From Acinetobacter sp. NIPH 2100 (GTDB lineage: Bacteria > Pseudomonadota > Gammaproteobacteria > Pseudomonadales > Moraxellaceae), in NCBI RefSeq assembly GCF_000369805.1, contig NZ_KB850224.1, positions 1,349,924 to 1,413,923 on the forward strand: DNA of 64,000 nucleotides, given 5' to 3'. Positions 29,773 through 37,925 of the stretch are shown piece by piece (position 1 is the first letter of the stretch; each line of letters starts with the position of its first letter). A program made the translations under genes and the position numbers. The notes beneath the pieces were generated by a model. That model did not search any database. It saw only the letters and a list, made by a program, of their open reading frames with translations, and was not told the DNA's origin.

Positions 29773-30609
29773 TTAGTTTAAACCAAGATCAACAACGAGT
29801 TGTCGAGTCGGTTCAGTTTGGTTCATTGAATAAAAATGTAGTGTCGGTGCACCACCTGCAATCAGGCGTTCGCAAAGATTTACAATCACTTCGTGACCGA
29901 ATGCTTTGATACTTGCACTGTCATCACCATAAGCAGCCAGTTGTTTGCGGATCCAACGTGGAACTTCTGCACCTGTGCCGTCTGCAAAGCGGATTAAATT
30001 ACTTGCATTGGTAATCGGCATGATGCCTGGTGCAACTGGAATATCCACACCAGCTTTGGCAATACGTTCGATGAAATAGAAATAAGCATCTGGATTGAAG
30101 AAAAATTGGGTAATCCCTGCATTCGCGCCTGCATTCACTTTTTCAACAAAACGCTGAATGTCACCATCAAATGTATCGGCTTGAGGGTGCATTTCAGGAT
30201 ACGCAGCTACTTCAATATGGAAGTGATCACCTGAATGTTGACGGATAAAGCGCACGAGGTCTTGCGCGTAGGGTAATTCACCTAGACCAACCTGACCTGA
30301 CGGTAAGTCACCACGTAATGCGACAATGCGATCAATCCCTTGAGATTTGTATAAATCTAAAAGTTCAGCAATACGTGTTTTGTTATCCCCAATACAAGAC
30401 AAGTGAGGTGCAACAGGCGTGCCTTTGCCATTGAAATCATGGATGGCAGCTAAAGTACGTTCACGCGTCGAACCACCCGCACCATAAGTAATCGAGAAAA
30501 ACTCTGGATTTAACAGTTGTAATTCTTGGTGAACAGTTTTTAATTTTTCCGCACCTGCATCAGTTTTTGGCGGGAAAAACTCAAAAGAAATAGGAACACG
30601 TTTTGTCAT
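29773..30609 (-). CDS. metF: 5,10-methylenetetrahydrofolate reductase
   Basis: FAD enzyme (278 residues) that makes 5-methyl-THF for methionine synthase. ISFEFFPPKTDAGAEKL, SITYGAGGSTRERT, PHLSCIG, ALRGDLPSG and ITQFFFNPDAY are conserved and form the flavin and folate sites. It lies after ahcY, so recycling of SAH through homocysteine and remethylation are grouped. A terminator-like hairpin separates it from ahcY, so it may be read partly by read-through. Confidence 0.95.
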   Translation of the reverse strand: MTKRVPISFEFFPPKTDAGAEKLKTVHQELQLLNPEFFSITYGAGGSTRERTLAAIHDFNGKGTPVAPHLSCIGDNKTRIAELLDLYKSQGIDRIVALRGDLPSGQVGLGELPYAQDLVRFIRQHSGDHFHIEVAAYPEMHPQADTFDGDIQRFVEKVNAGANAGITQFFFNPDAYFYFIERIAKAGVDIPVAPGIMPITNASNLIRFADGTGAEVPRWIRKQLAAYGDDSASIKAFGHEVIVNLCERLIAGGAPTLHFYSMNQTEPTRQLVVDLGLN

Positions 30610-30644
30610 TTCAAATCCTTTTTAAAATCGCTTGGAATTTTTAG

Positions 30645-30675
30645 AAAAAAGGGCAGTCCGTAAAACGTCTGCCCT
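30645..30675 (-). terminator. Terminator-like hairpin between ahcY and metF
   Basis: Stem AGGGCAG / CTGCCCT followed by TTTTTT on the minus strand, directly after ahcY. It should lower, or uncouple, transcription of metF and rsmE from the riboswitch-controlled ahcY message. Confidence 0.75.
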
Positions 30676-30682
30676 AGTTTTC

Positions 30683-32065
30683 TTAGTATTTATAAGCGTC
30701 AGATTTGAACGGACCTTCAACAGGAACGCCTAAGTAATCTGCTTGTACTTGCGTTAACTGGGTTAACACACCACCAAAACCAAGTACCATTGCAGCAGCA
30801 ACTTCTTCATCTAATTTCTTAGGAAGTACTTCTACACGAATAGCAGCTTGTTTTTGATCAGCAGGTAAGTCGGCAAATTTTTCTGCGAATAAATGCATTT
30901 GACCTAAAACTTGGTTGGCGAAAGAACCATCCATGACACGTGAAGGGTGGCCAGTTGCATTACCAAGATTCACTAAACGACCTTCAGAAAGAAGGATCAG
31001 GTAGTTATTTTCGTCTTCTGAACGATACACTTGGTGTACTTGTGGTTTTACTTCAACCCACTTGTAATCACGTAAGTATGCAGTGTCGATCTCTGTATCG
31101 AAGTGACCAATGTTACAAACTACAGCACCTGCTTTTAAGCTATCTAACATTGCAGAATCACATACGTGGTAGTTACCCGTCGTTGTGACAACAAGATCAG
31201 TATTGCCTAATAAGTCTTGGTTGATGTCTTCTTTCTTACCAGTTTGCACGCCATTTTTGTACGGAGATACAACTTCGTAGCCGTCCATACATGCTTGCAT
31301 TGCACAAATTGGGTCGACTTCAGTCACACGAACGATCATGCCTTCTTGACGTAAAGATTGTGCAGAACCTTTACCAACGTCACCATAACCAATCACAAGC
31401 GCACGACGACCAGAAAGCAACATGTCAGTTGCACGTTTGATCGCATCGTTTAATGAATGGCGGCAACCGTATTTGTTGTCGTTTTTCGATTTAGTGATCG
31501 AGTCATTCACGTTGATCGCAGGAACTTTAAGCGAACCGTCTTTCCACATTTCTAATAGGCGTTGAACGCCTGTTGTGGTTTCTTCGGTAATGCCGTGAAT
31601 ACGTTCTAAAAGCGCAGGGTATTTGTCATGAACAAGTGCAGTTAAGTCACCGCCATCGTCCAAGATCATGTTGGCATCCCAAGGCTGACCGTTGACATTG
31701 ATCTGCTGTTCTAAACACCATACATACTCTTCTTCAGTTTCGCCTTTCCAAGCAAAAACTGGAACACCGCTTGCAGCAATTGCAGCAGCAGCATGGTCTT
31801 GAGTTGAGAAAATATTACATGAGGTCCAACGCACTTCTGCGCCGAGTTCAACTAATGTTTCGATTAAAACAGCAGTTTGGATTGTCATGTGGATACAACC
31901 CAAGATTTTTGCACCAGCAAGTGGTTTTGCAGCCGCATAACGCTTACGTAAACCGATCAAAGCTGGCATTTCTGCTTCAGCGAGTTTGATCTCTTTACGA
32001 CCGTAGTCAGCAAGGGAAATATCAGCAACTTTATAATCTGTAAATGAAGCATTCACCGCGTTCAT
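30683..32065 (-). CDS. ahcY: S-adenosylhomocysteinase
   Basis: Hydrolyses S-adenosylhomocysteine to adenosine and homocysteine, relieving product inhibition of methyltransferases (460 residues, NAD-bound, tetrameric). Conserved stretches are [51 protein letters not shown] and the NAD fold [15 protein letters not shown]. The C-terminus ends DAYKY, the typical tail that reaches the neighbouring subunit. AGGAGA precedes the ATG. An SAH riboswitch occupies the leader, so expression should rise with SAH. Confidence 0.97.
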   Translation of the reverse strand: MNAVNASFTDYKVADISLADYGRKEIKLAEAEMPALIGLRKRYAAAKPLAGAKILGCIHMTIQTAVLIETLVELGAEVRWTSCNIFSTQDHAAAAIAASGVPVFAWKGETEEEYVWCLEQQINVNGQPWDANMILDDGGDLTALVHDKYPALLERIHGITEETTTGVQRLLEMWKDGSLKVPAINVNDSITKSKNDNKYGCRHSLNDAIKRATDMLLSGRRALVIGYGDVGKGSAQSLRQEGMIVRVTEVDPICAMQACMDGYEVVSPYKNGVQTGKKEDINQDLLGNTDLVVTTTGNYHVCDSAMLDSLKAGAVVCNIGHFDTEIDTAYLRDYKWVEVKPQVHQVYRSEDENNYLILLSEGRLVNLGNATGHPSRVMDGSFANQVLGQMHLFAEKFADLPADQKQAAIRVEVLPKKLDEEVAAAMVLGFGGVLTQLTQVQADYLGVPVEGPFKSDAYKY

Positions 32066-32104
32066 CAGGATCTCCTAGAAAAAATAGTATGGATCGTTCT
32101 GTTC

Positions 32105-32198
32105 GCGGATGCCGTTGTCTTGCGAAGCGTTGCTTCTCACATCGAGCCTGGCAAATTGATCTTTAGTGCCGATCAATCGTCGCAGCATCCCTCGATTG
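32105..32198 (-). promoter_or_regulatory. SAH riboswitch in the ahcY leader
   Basis: Minus-strand leader with the full SAH-riboswitch architecture. P1 is GGATGC (32185-32190) with GCATCC (32107-32112). P2 is ATTGATC / GATCAAT. The conserved core is GCCAGGCTCG. A short hairpin GAAGC / GCTTC follows, then ACAACGGC. CGAG at 32191-32194 can pair with CTCG of the core to form the pseudoknot. The aptamer ends about 40 nt before the ahcY ATG. No terminator follows, so control is probably on translation. The family is known to switch ahcY on when SAH binds. Confidence 0.92.
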
Positions 32199-32204
32199 GG
32201 CATA

Positions 32205-32233
32205 ATGATACTTGGAAATCAGTTTTGTTCCAA
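32205..32233 (-). promoter_or_regulatory. ahcY promoter
   Basis: TTGGAA (-35, 32228-32233), a 17-bp spacer, and TATCAT (-10, 32205-32210) on the minus strand. The predicted start near 32198 coincides with the first base of the SAH riboswitch. The -35 box lies within two bases of the repeat at 32234. Confidence 0.65.
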
Positions 32234-32502
32234 TAGGGGCTGTTGACATTTCACAGATACTTGCGACAGAGGATATTTTTTAGGCGGTACAAGGAGGGTT
32301 TTGCGAAACTTAGTTACTCTAAGTAAGCAAAACATAACGTAGTAACGGCAAAAAATAGCCCTGTCCCAGAGGGTTATAGCTAAAACTTCCCTAAATTACG
32401 TTATGAAATTTGGCAAACGGCTGCGATTGCCTGCTTTTCATGCCTTGTTGATGTGGCTTTAGCGAATAACGCAATGTATGGCTGAAATGTCACCAGACCC
32501 TA
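32234..32502. repeat. MITE-like non-coding repeat, copy B
   Basis: About 267 bp bounded by inverted ends: GGGGCTGTTGACATTTC (32236-32252) against GAAATGTCACCAGACCC (32484-32500), three mismatches. TA dinucleotides flank it on both sides (32234-32235 and 32501-32502), a possible target duplication. Inside are nested hairpins, including GTTTTGC / GCAAAAC around CTTAG / CTAAG. It aligns in inverted orientation with the element at 527-854. No reading frame is present. Confidence 0.8.
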
Positions 32503-32626
32503 ATATTTTGTTTGAAATGGTTAGAAAATGAAGGATTAAATGGAACATAGGTTTTAATTATTTTTATGTATATCAATCAAGGATTCCAAATCCCTTTGGA
32601 ATCCTCATATTTAGAAAAAGTTGTCA

Positions 32627-32833
32627 TTAGGCTTTTAAATGATCTTCGAATTCTTCACCCAACTGCATTGCTAAAGCATTACCAGAGAGATCACAAGTAA
32701 CCAAACCATATTCTTTTTTAAAGCTAAATGTAAAACCACGGTTATCTGTCAGATTTTTAACTGAATATCCCAATTTTTCTAACCAAATACGGAAAGCCAA
32801 TACGTTTTTTGCTTTAACAACTCTGTTTTTCAT
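32627..32833 (-). CDS. Small conserved-type protein of unknown function
   Basis: A 68-residue basic-then-acidic protein I do not recognise. It starts MKNRVVKAKNVLAFRIWLEKLG, which looks like an amphipathic helix, and continues with alternating residues (GFTFSFKKEYGLVTCDLSG) that suggest a beta hairpin. The ATG at 32833 has AAGGAG 6-7 nt upstream, better than the in-frame start at 32854. No signal peptide or membrane helix. It stands alone between repeat copy B and gloB, and its ribosome-binding site argues that it is a real gene. Confidence 0.65.
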   Translation of the reverse strand: MKNRVVKAKNVLAFRIWLEKLGYSVKNLTDNRGFTFSFKKEYGLVTCDLSGNALAMQLGEEFEDHLKA

Positions 32834-33131
32834 GACAGATCTCCTTGTGAACATGTATTTATTAATAAGGGTCAGTTAAAATTTTTTAAAGGGGCATTGC
32901 ATAGATTTATTTTTCCACATGTAAGTAATGTAAATTTAGCGTAATTTTTATAGATAGAATTTTATCTGTGCTTTTGTTATTCAATTGAATTTATTATATA
33001 AAATATTTTGTCTTTGCTTGGGGGGAAGCAAATTTTTTTTTAAATTTTCTTGGGCCAAATGTAAAAAATGATTTCATTTTCCACTTTATTGAGCAAGCAG
33101 AAAATGAATCAATGGAGACGCTGGGGTTTAA

Positions 33132-33863
33132 TTAAAATTGATCTTTCAAACTGCGAATGCGCGCAAAGTCTTCAGCACTTTCAGTACGCAGAAAAGGATT
33201 GGTTTCAAGCTCTAATTCAATTGTACTCGGGAGGGTAATTTGATCTGCTTCTCTGAGTGCTCTGACGTGTTGCATACGCTCTTGTAAAGCAACATTATGA
33301 GGTTCAACAGTCAAGGCAAATTCTGCATTGCCAAGTGTGTATTCATGGGTACAGTACACCTTGGTTTGAATAGGCAGGGCAGCCAGCCGATTCAATGAAT
33401 GATACATTTGCTCCGCTGTCCCTTCGAACAGACGACCGCAACCCATTGCGAATAAGGTGTCACCGCTAAACAGCGTTTCAATTTTTTCAATGAAATAGGT
33501 AATATGACCAAGGGTATGGCCTGGCGTTGCAATAATTTCAACTTTGAGATCATTAAAATGAAAATGATCGTCATTTTGCAAAGGGTTTGAGATCAGTGAA
33601 ATTTTACTGAGTTCATCACGAGGTCCATAGACCATAATATTCTGATCTGCGAGTAGTCCTTCAACACCACCTGTGTGATCACGATGCCAATGGGTCAGCC
33701 AGATCTGTCTGAGTTGTAGGTCATGTTGTTCGCAAAAATCTGTGACCAAACCTGCTTCTGTTGGGTCAATGGCAACAACTTCGTGTGTAGCTGTATCTTC
33801 CAATAACCAAATATAGTTTTTTAAGGCATTTTTTACGTCAATTGCATGAATCTTATAATGCAT
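33132..33863 (-). CDS. gloB: Hydroxyacylglutathione hydrolase (glyoxalase II)
   Basis: Metallo-beta-lactamase fold hydrolase (243 residues) that splits S-lactoylglutathione to D-lactate and glutathione, ending methylglyoxal detoxification. The dinuclear metal motif is LTHWHRDHTGG (THxHxDH). Further ligands are in ATPGHTLGHI, FSGDTLFAMGCGRLFEG and YCTHEYT. The C-terminal glutathione-binding part is present. Full length. Confidence 0.94.
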   Translation of the reverse strand: MHYKIHAIDVKNALKNYIWLLEDTATHEVVAIDPTEAGLVTDFCEQHDLQLRQIWLTHWHRDHTGGVEGLLADQNIMVYGPRDELSKISLISNPLQNDDHFHFNDLKVEIIATPGHTLGHITYFIEKIETLFSGDTLFAMGCGRLFEGTAEQMYHSLNRLAALPIQTKVYCTHEYTLGNAEFALTVEPHNVALQERMQHVRALREADQITLPSTIELELETNPFLRTESAEDFARIRSLKDQF

Positions 33864-34230
33864 AGCCGAATCCTAAAGCTTTGTTTCGTGTGGTTATTGC
33901 GATTTGGGTGCTCATAATGAGTGCCTGTTTCTAGTGTAAGTGGAAATCTACTTCAGTGCAAAACTCCTGCTAATTTTTAATGCTGAATAATGACTTTTTC
34001 GGGCATATTCTGACAGCCACTTTCCATGAATATCTTTATCGTTGACAAGTGTCATTTTTTCGATAAAGATGAGATAAAAGTTTTATAAGTTAATGGTTTA
34101 TATTCATCTTTAGTTCTATAAAAATATTGAATCAAAGCAAATAATTTAAATGATTAGGCTGAACAAGATAACTACAGTTCATTTTTTAAAGACAAAGTTG
34201 TTATAAATCACAACAACAAGAGAGGGAGCT
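33864..34230. other. Divergent promoter region between gloB and the 34231 gene
   Basis: 367 bp, AT-rich, no credible gene. A good plus-strand promoter candidate is TTGACA (34042-34047), 16 bp, then TAAAGA (34064-34069), about 160 bp before the gene at 34231. GAGGGAG at about 34221-34227 is that gene's ribosome-binding site. Nothing else stands out. Confidence 0.4.
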
Positions 34231-35217
34231 ATGTCTGATATACCCGATCATGAAGTGGTCGTTATCTTTAAAAAGTATTTATATCCACTCTCTGCCAAAC
34301 TTACAGAAATGCTGAATGAGCATTTTAGTCATCAAACTGAACGACGGGGCTGTGGCTATACCCAAGCAACACGTGTGATTGCGGAATTCGTTTCGCAGCC
34401 AAGGGATGCCATTGGCTTACAAGATTTACGCATTTTTGAAGAGTATGACAGCAAGGGCTTAAAGAATATTCTGAGTCAAAGTGCTTCCTATGGATTACAA
34501 CTTGAGTCGTGGCGTAACTTAGATATCAATCCAGCAGTTCAACAATGTCTGCAACGTCTAGATCCACAAGAAAGCTTCGCACAAAATCTGCAACAGGAAG
34601 TCGATTTTCAAGCCAAGTTAAGAACGATTCATCAATATGCAGAGCTTGAAGAGAGCCAATTAATTTGTCAGCTACTGAGCGATATTATCCTGCCACAGGA
34701 TGCCGAGCAGATTGGCATGATTGAGTGTCAGGCTTTGGCAGAAAAGCCCAAAGTGGGTTCTTGTCCGATGGCGGAAAAGTTTTTCTTGCGCATTGCACAC
34801 CACCGTTTATTACGGCAGGGTGAAATCAATATTTTTGTGAATGCGCATGATCAACCGATCATGATGGAAAAATTGAATATGGGGGATAACCATTCCTGTA
34901 TTAGCTTGGTACCCCTGATGATGAATGGTGTTCGTTTACCAGCGGGAAGTTTATTTTCTACCAATTATGAAATCGAACAGCTGGAAAAACATAAAAATAA
35001 GCAATACAAAGGCTATGTAATCCCGATTATCGAAATGAATGGTTTCTGGTTTTTACGCTTAACAACTTTGGCTGTATCGCCAAAAAATCGTGCTCGGGCA
35101 TTTGGGTATCATTTTAAACAACAGGTGGATAATGGATTATTTCGACCAGATACAACTGAATTAAGTCAGCTGGTGGACATTGCGCATGATCAAATTTACG
35201 TAGGACATCCATGCTAA
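34231..35217 (+). CDS. Protein of unknown function translationally coupled to a deacetylase-like gene
   Basis: 328 residues, no family recognised. No signal peptide or membrane helix, so probably cytoplasmic. The N-terminal third is helical and charged (YPLSAKLTEMLNEHFSHQTERRGCGY). The middle holds GSCPMAEKFFLRIAHHRLLRQGEINIFV. The C-terminal third is richer in beta residues and ends in a helix. Its stop lies within the ATGCTAA start of the next gene (7-bp overlap), so the two proteins are made together and probably work together. A clear GAGGGAG site precedes the ATG. Confidence 0.75.
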   Translation: MSDIPDHEVVVIFKKYLYPLSAKLTEMLNEHFSHQTERRGCGYTQATRVIAEFVSQPRDAIGLQDLRIFEEYDSKGLKNILSQSASYGLQLESWRNLDINPAVQQCLQRLDPQESFAQNLQQEVDFQAKLRTIHQYAELEESQLICQLLSDIILPQDAEQIGMIECQALAEKPKVGSCPMAEKFFLRIAHHRLLRQGEINIFVNAHDQPIMMEKLNMGDNHSCISLVPLMMNGVRLPAGSLFSTNYEIEQLEKHKNKQYKGYVIPIIEMNGFWFLRLTTLAVSPKNRARAFGYHFKQQVDNGLFRPDTTELSQLVDIAHDQIYVGHPC

Positions 35218-36080
35218 AAGCTTGTTATTCTCCACGCTATTTTGCACAAACGCATACCAATAGTATGGAAAAACTCACAGCCGTTGCAGATGTGTTGCGT
35301 GCTCATCAAATGGTTGAGTTGGTTGATCCAGGGCTGATTGATATTGAAATATTAAAGAAATTACATCATCCACAATATGTGGATGCTTTTATATCAGGGC
35401 AATCTGCATTTGCAACCATCCAAGGGTTTAAGCCATGGAATGAACAACTGAGAGATGCGATTTTATCGGTTCAGGCAGGGCAATTATTGGGGGCTGAAAT
35501 TGCCCTAAACGAAGGGGTGGCTGCAAATATTGCACAAGGATTTCATCATGCCAGTTATGAATCGGGTGCGGCCTATTGTACTTTTAATGGTCTAGCACTG
35601 GTTGCCAAGCAATATCCAGAAAAACGTATTTTCGTTTTAGACTGTGACCAACATGGCGGTGATGGCACTGCTATTTTTACTAATCGAATGACCAATCTGA
35701 TTAATTTTGGAATTTTTGGAATTCGCTTTGGCTGTAAAGCCAGTGAACGCAGTCTGACCCGTTATATCCATCCCAAACAAGGTAATTTTGATTTATACCG
35801 TGAAGCAATCTTTGAGGCGTTTCAATATGCTTCGCGTTGGGAGGCTGATTTAATCATTTATCAGGCAGGCATGGACTGTCATCAACATGATAAATATGGC
35901 TCTAAATGGTTTACTACTGAGTTGCTATTTGAACGTGATCGTATTGCCTTTGAAATGGCCAAGAAAATGAAAATTCCGATGCTGTTCGTTTTGGCAGGGG
36001 GGTATCAGGCACTGGATGATTTGGTCCCGTTGCATGTCAATACCTTTAAAGCAGCGAATGAAATCTACTTTCCCAAGTAA
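35211..36080 (+). CDS. Histone-deacetylase-like metal-dependent amidohydrolase
   Basis: 289-residue member of the arginase/deacetylase fold (HDAC, acetoin-utilisation and acetylpolyamine hydrolase group). Active-site residues are all visible: His112-His113 (FHHASYESGAAYCTFNG), zinc ligands Asp146 and His148 (LDCDQHGGDG) and Asp222 (GMDCHQHD), and the catalytic Tyr265 (LAGGY). It probably removes an acyl group from a lysine side chain or polyamine, with the substrate unknown. It overlaps the preceding unknown gene by 7 bp and ends at a strong terminator. Confidence 0.85.
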   Translation: MLKACYSPRYFAQTHTNSMEKLTAVADVLRAHQMVELVDPGLIDIEILKKLHHPQYVDAFISGQSAFATIQGFKPWNEQLRDAILSVQAGQLLGAEIALNEGVAANIAQGFHHASYESGAAYCTFNGLALVAKQYPEKRIFVLDCDQHGGDGTAIFTNRMTNLINFGIFGIRFGCKASERSLTRYIHPKQGNFDLYREAIFEAFQYASRWEADLIIYQAGMDCHQHDKYGSKWFTTELLFERDRIAFEMAKKMKIPMLFVLAGGYQALDDLVPLHVNTFKAANEIYFPK

Positions 36081-36090
36081 AACAAGACAT

Positions 36091-36121
36091 AAAAAAACGC
36101 CCCAAGTTGAGCGTTTTTTTA
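36091..36121 (+). terminator. Terminator between the deacetylase-like gene and metI
   Basis: Hairpin AAAAAACGC / GCGTTTTTT with T runs on both strands; it can end both convergent transcripts. Confidence 0.75.
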
Positions 36122-36133
36122 TGAAGTAATGGA

Positions 36134-36829
36134 TTAGCGCAATTTTGCTAGCCAGTCACCCAGCATTTGCACCATCTGAACCAACAGCAATAACACGATC
36201 ACGGTTAAAATCACTACGCTGGTATCAAAACGCTGGTAGCCATATGAGATCGCCAAGTCACCAATACCGCCAGCACCGACAGCACCGGCCATCGCTGTCG
36301 CTCCGATGAGGGAGATTGTACCTGTGGTTAAGTTTAAAATCAGAGAGCTACGCGCTTCTGGAATAATAAACTTAAAGATAATTTGCCAAGGTGAAGCACC
36401 CATTGCCTGAGCAGATTCAACAATCCCTTCATTCACTTCAAGTAATGAGGTCTCAATTAAACGACCAAGATATGGACCAACGTAAATGGTTAACGGCACA
36501 ATTGCAGCCCATGTTCCAATCGAAGTTCCAACTAGCATTTTTGTCAGTGGAATAACAGCGATCAATAGAATAATAAAGGGAAGTGAACGCAGTGCATTGA
36601 CAATCGGGTTGAGGAAATAATAAATCGCGCGATTTTGTAAAATACCACCTGTACGGGTAACCACTAAGGTAATGCCTTGGATGAGTCCCCAAATACAGCC
36701 AAACAGCAGCGAGAAGAATACCATTTGGAAGGTTTCTTGTAGTGCGGTAACAAATTGGTCGATAGACAGTGAGCTATGCCAAAACGGAGCTGTGACTTGT
36801 GTCAGCCATTGTACGATTAAATCTCTCAT
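36134..36829 (-). CDS. metI: Methionine ABC transporter permease MetI
   Basis: Inner-membrane permease (231 residues, about five helices) of the methionine uptake family. The coupling loop ESAQAMGASPWQIIFKFIIPEA contacts MetN. GATAMAGAVGAGGIGDLAISYGYQRF is the typical MetI C-terminal region. Its ATG overlaps the metN stop by 4 bp (ATGA). Last gene of the metQ-metN-metI unit. Confidence 0.93.
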   Translation of the reverse strand: MRDLIVQWLTQVTAPFWHSSLSIDQFVTALQETFQMVFFSLLFGCIWGLIQGITLVVTRTGGILQNRAIYYFLNPIVNALRSLPFIILLIAVIPLTKMLVGTSIGTWAAIVPLTIYVGPYLGRLIETSLLEVNEGIVESAQAMGASPWQIIFKFIIPEARSSLILNLTTGTISLIGATAMAGAVGAGGIGDLAISYGYQRFDTSVVILTVIVLLLLVQMVQMLGDWLAKLR

Positions 36830-37854
36830 TGGCTGACCACTCCAGACTGTTCAACTTTCACCCCTTGAAGTTCAAGGAATTTCACCGTTTCCTGAATCGT
36901 TAGCGGATCACCTAAAAGTTGAATAAACATTTGCCCGATTACTGTGCCATTAATCTCGGTCATATTGGCAAACAAAATATTTAAACTCACATCAAACTGC
37001 TTAATCGCTGCTTGAATCACGGTTTCTTGTGCCGAAGTACCCAAGAATTGCAAGCTGTAGATACTATTGTGATGCTTATGTTCGAGATTATTCAAAATGT
37101 TGACTGGTAATTGTTGTTGCAATACGGTTTGAATAAAGGTCTTTGTGGTTGGATGCTGTGGTTGACTGAAAATATCCAGTGTTGGACCAGTTTCAATGAC
37201 ATGACCAGCTTCCATCACAGCAACATAATCACACACCGATTCAATCACATCCATTTCATGGGTGACCATGACAATGGTGATGTTTTGTTCTTGGTTAATC
37301 TTTTTTAACAGTGCCAAAACGGATTTGGTGGTTTGTGGGTCGAGTGCCGAAGTTGCCTCATCACACAGTAAAATTTTAGGATGATTTGCCAGTGCACGTG
37401 CGATGCCAACACGTTGTTTTTGACCACCTGACAGCTCATCAGGGTAGGCATCTTTTTTATGTTTGAGATCAATAAAATCAAGTAATTCGGCGAGGCGCTT
37501 TTCTCGCTCTGCTTTGCTATGACCAAGTAATTTTAGTGGCATTTCAATATTCTCAGACACGGTTTTGGTCTGAAGTAAATTGAAGTGCTGAAAGATCATA
37601 CCGATATTTGCACGTTCTTGACGAAGTGTACGTGCATCCATTGCAGTAAAGTCTTTTTGGTTGATAATCACTTGTCCCTGAGATGGGCGTTCAAGTAAAT
37701 TCACCAAACGGATGAGCGTACTTTTACCTGCACCACTATAGCCAATAATGCCAAAGATACTGCCTTCTGGGATCTCTAAGTTGATCTGATCCAGTGCGTT
37801 AATCGTTTGACCTTTCAACTGATAGTGTTTCGAAATGTTTTTAAATTGGATCAT
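36826..37854 (-). CDS. metN: Methionine ABC transporter ATP-binding protein MetN
   Basis: ATPase (342 residues) driving methionine import. Walker A is GYSGAGKST, Q-loop IFQHFNLLQTKTV, signature LSGGQKQRVGIARAL, Walker B ILLCDEATSALDP, H-loop VTHEMDVI. The C-terminal NIL/ACT-like domain (about 265-340) binds methionine and gives trans-inhibition in the E. coli protein. The ATG at 37854 (MIQFKNISKHY) fits the family better than the in-frame TTG at 37863. It lies just after a strong intercistronic terminator. Confidence 0.93.
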   Translation of the reverse strand: MIQFKNISKHYQLKGQTINALDQINLEIPEGSIFGIIGYSGAGKSTLIRLVNLLERPSQGQVIINQKDFTAMDARTLRQERANIGMIFQHFNLLQTKTVSENIEMPLKLLGHSKAEREKRLAELLDFIDLKHKKDAYPDELSGGQKQRVGIARALANHPKILLCDEATSALDPQTTKSVLALLKKINQEQNITIVMVTHEMDVIESVCDYVAVMEAGHVIETGPTLDIFSQPQHPTTKTFIQTVLQQQLPVNILNNLEHKHHNSIYSLQFLGTSAQETVIQAAIKQFDVSLNILFANMTEINGTVIGQMFIQLLGDPLTIQETVKFLELQGVKVEQSGVVSQ

Positions 37855-37870
37855 GTTCGTCAATACTATG

Positions 37871-37909
37871 CAAAAAAGAAAAAACAGGCAAAATCACTTT
37901 GCCTGTTTT
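37871..37909 (-). terminator. Intercistronic terminator between metQ and metN
   Basis: Perfect 12-bp stem AAAACAGGCAAA / TTTGCCTGTTTT, followed on the minus strand by TT-C-TTTTTT. It lies in the 71-bp gap before the metN ATG. Confidence 0.8.
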
Positions 37910-37925
37910 ATTTGGGGGTATTATA

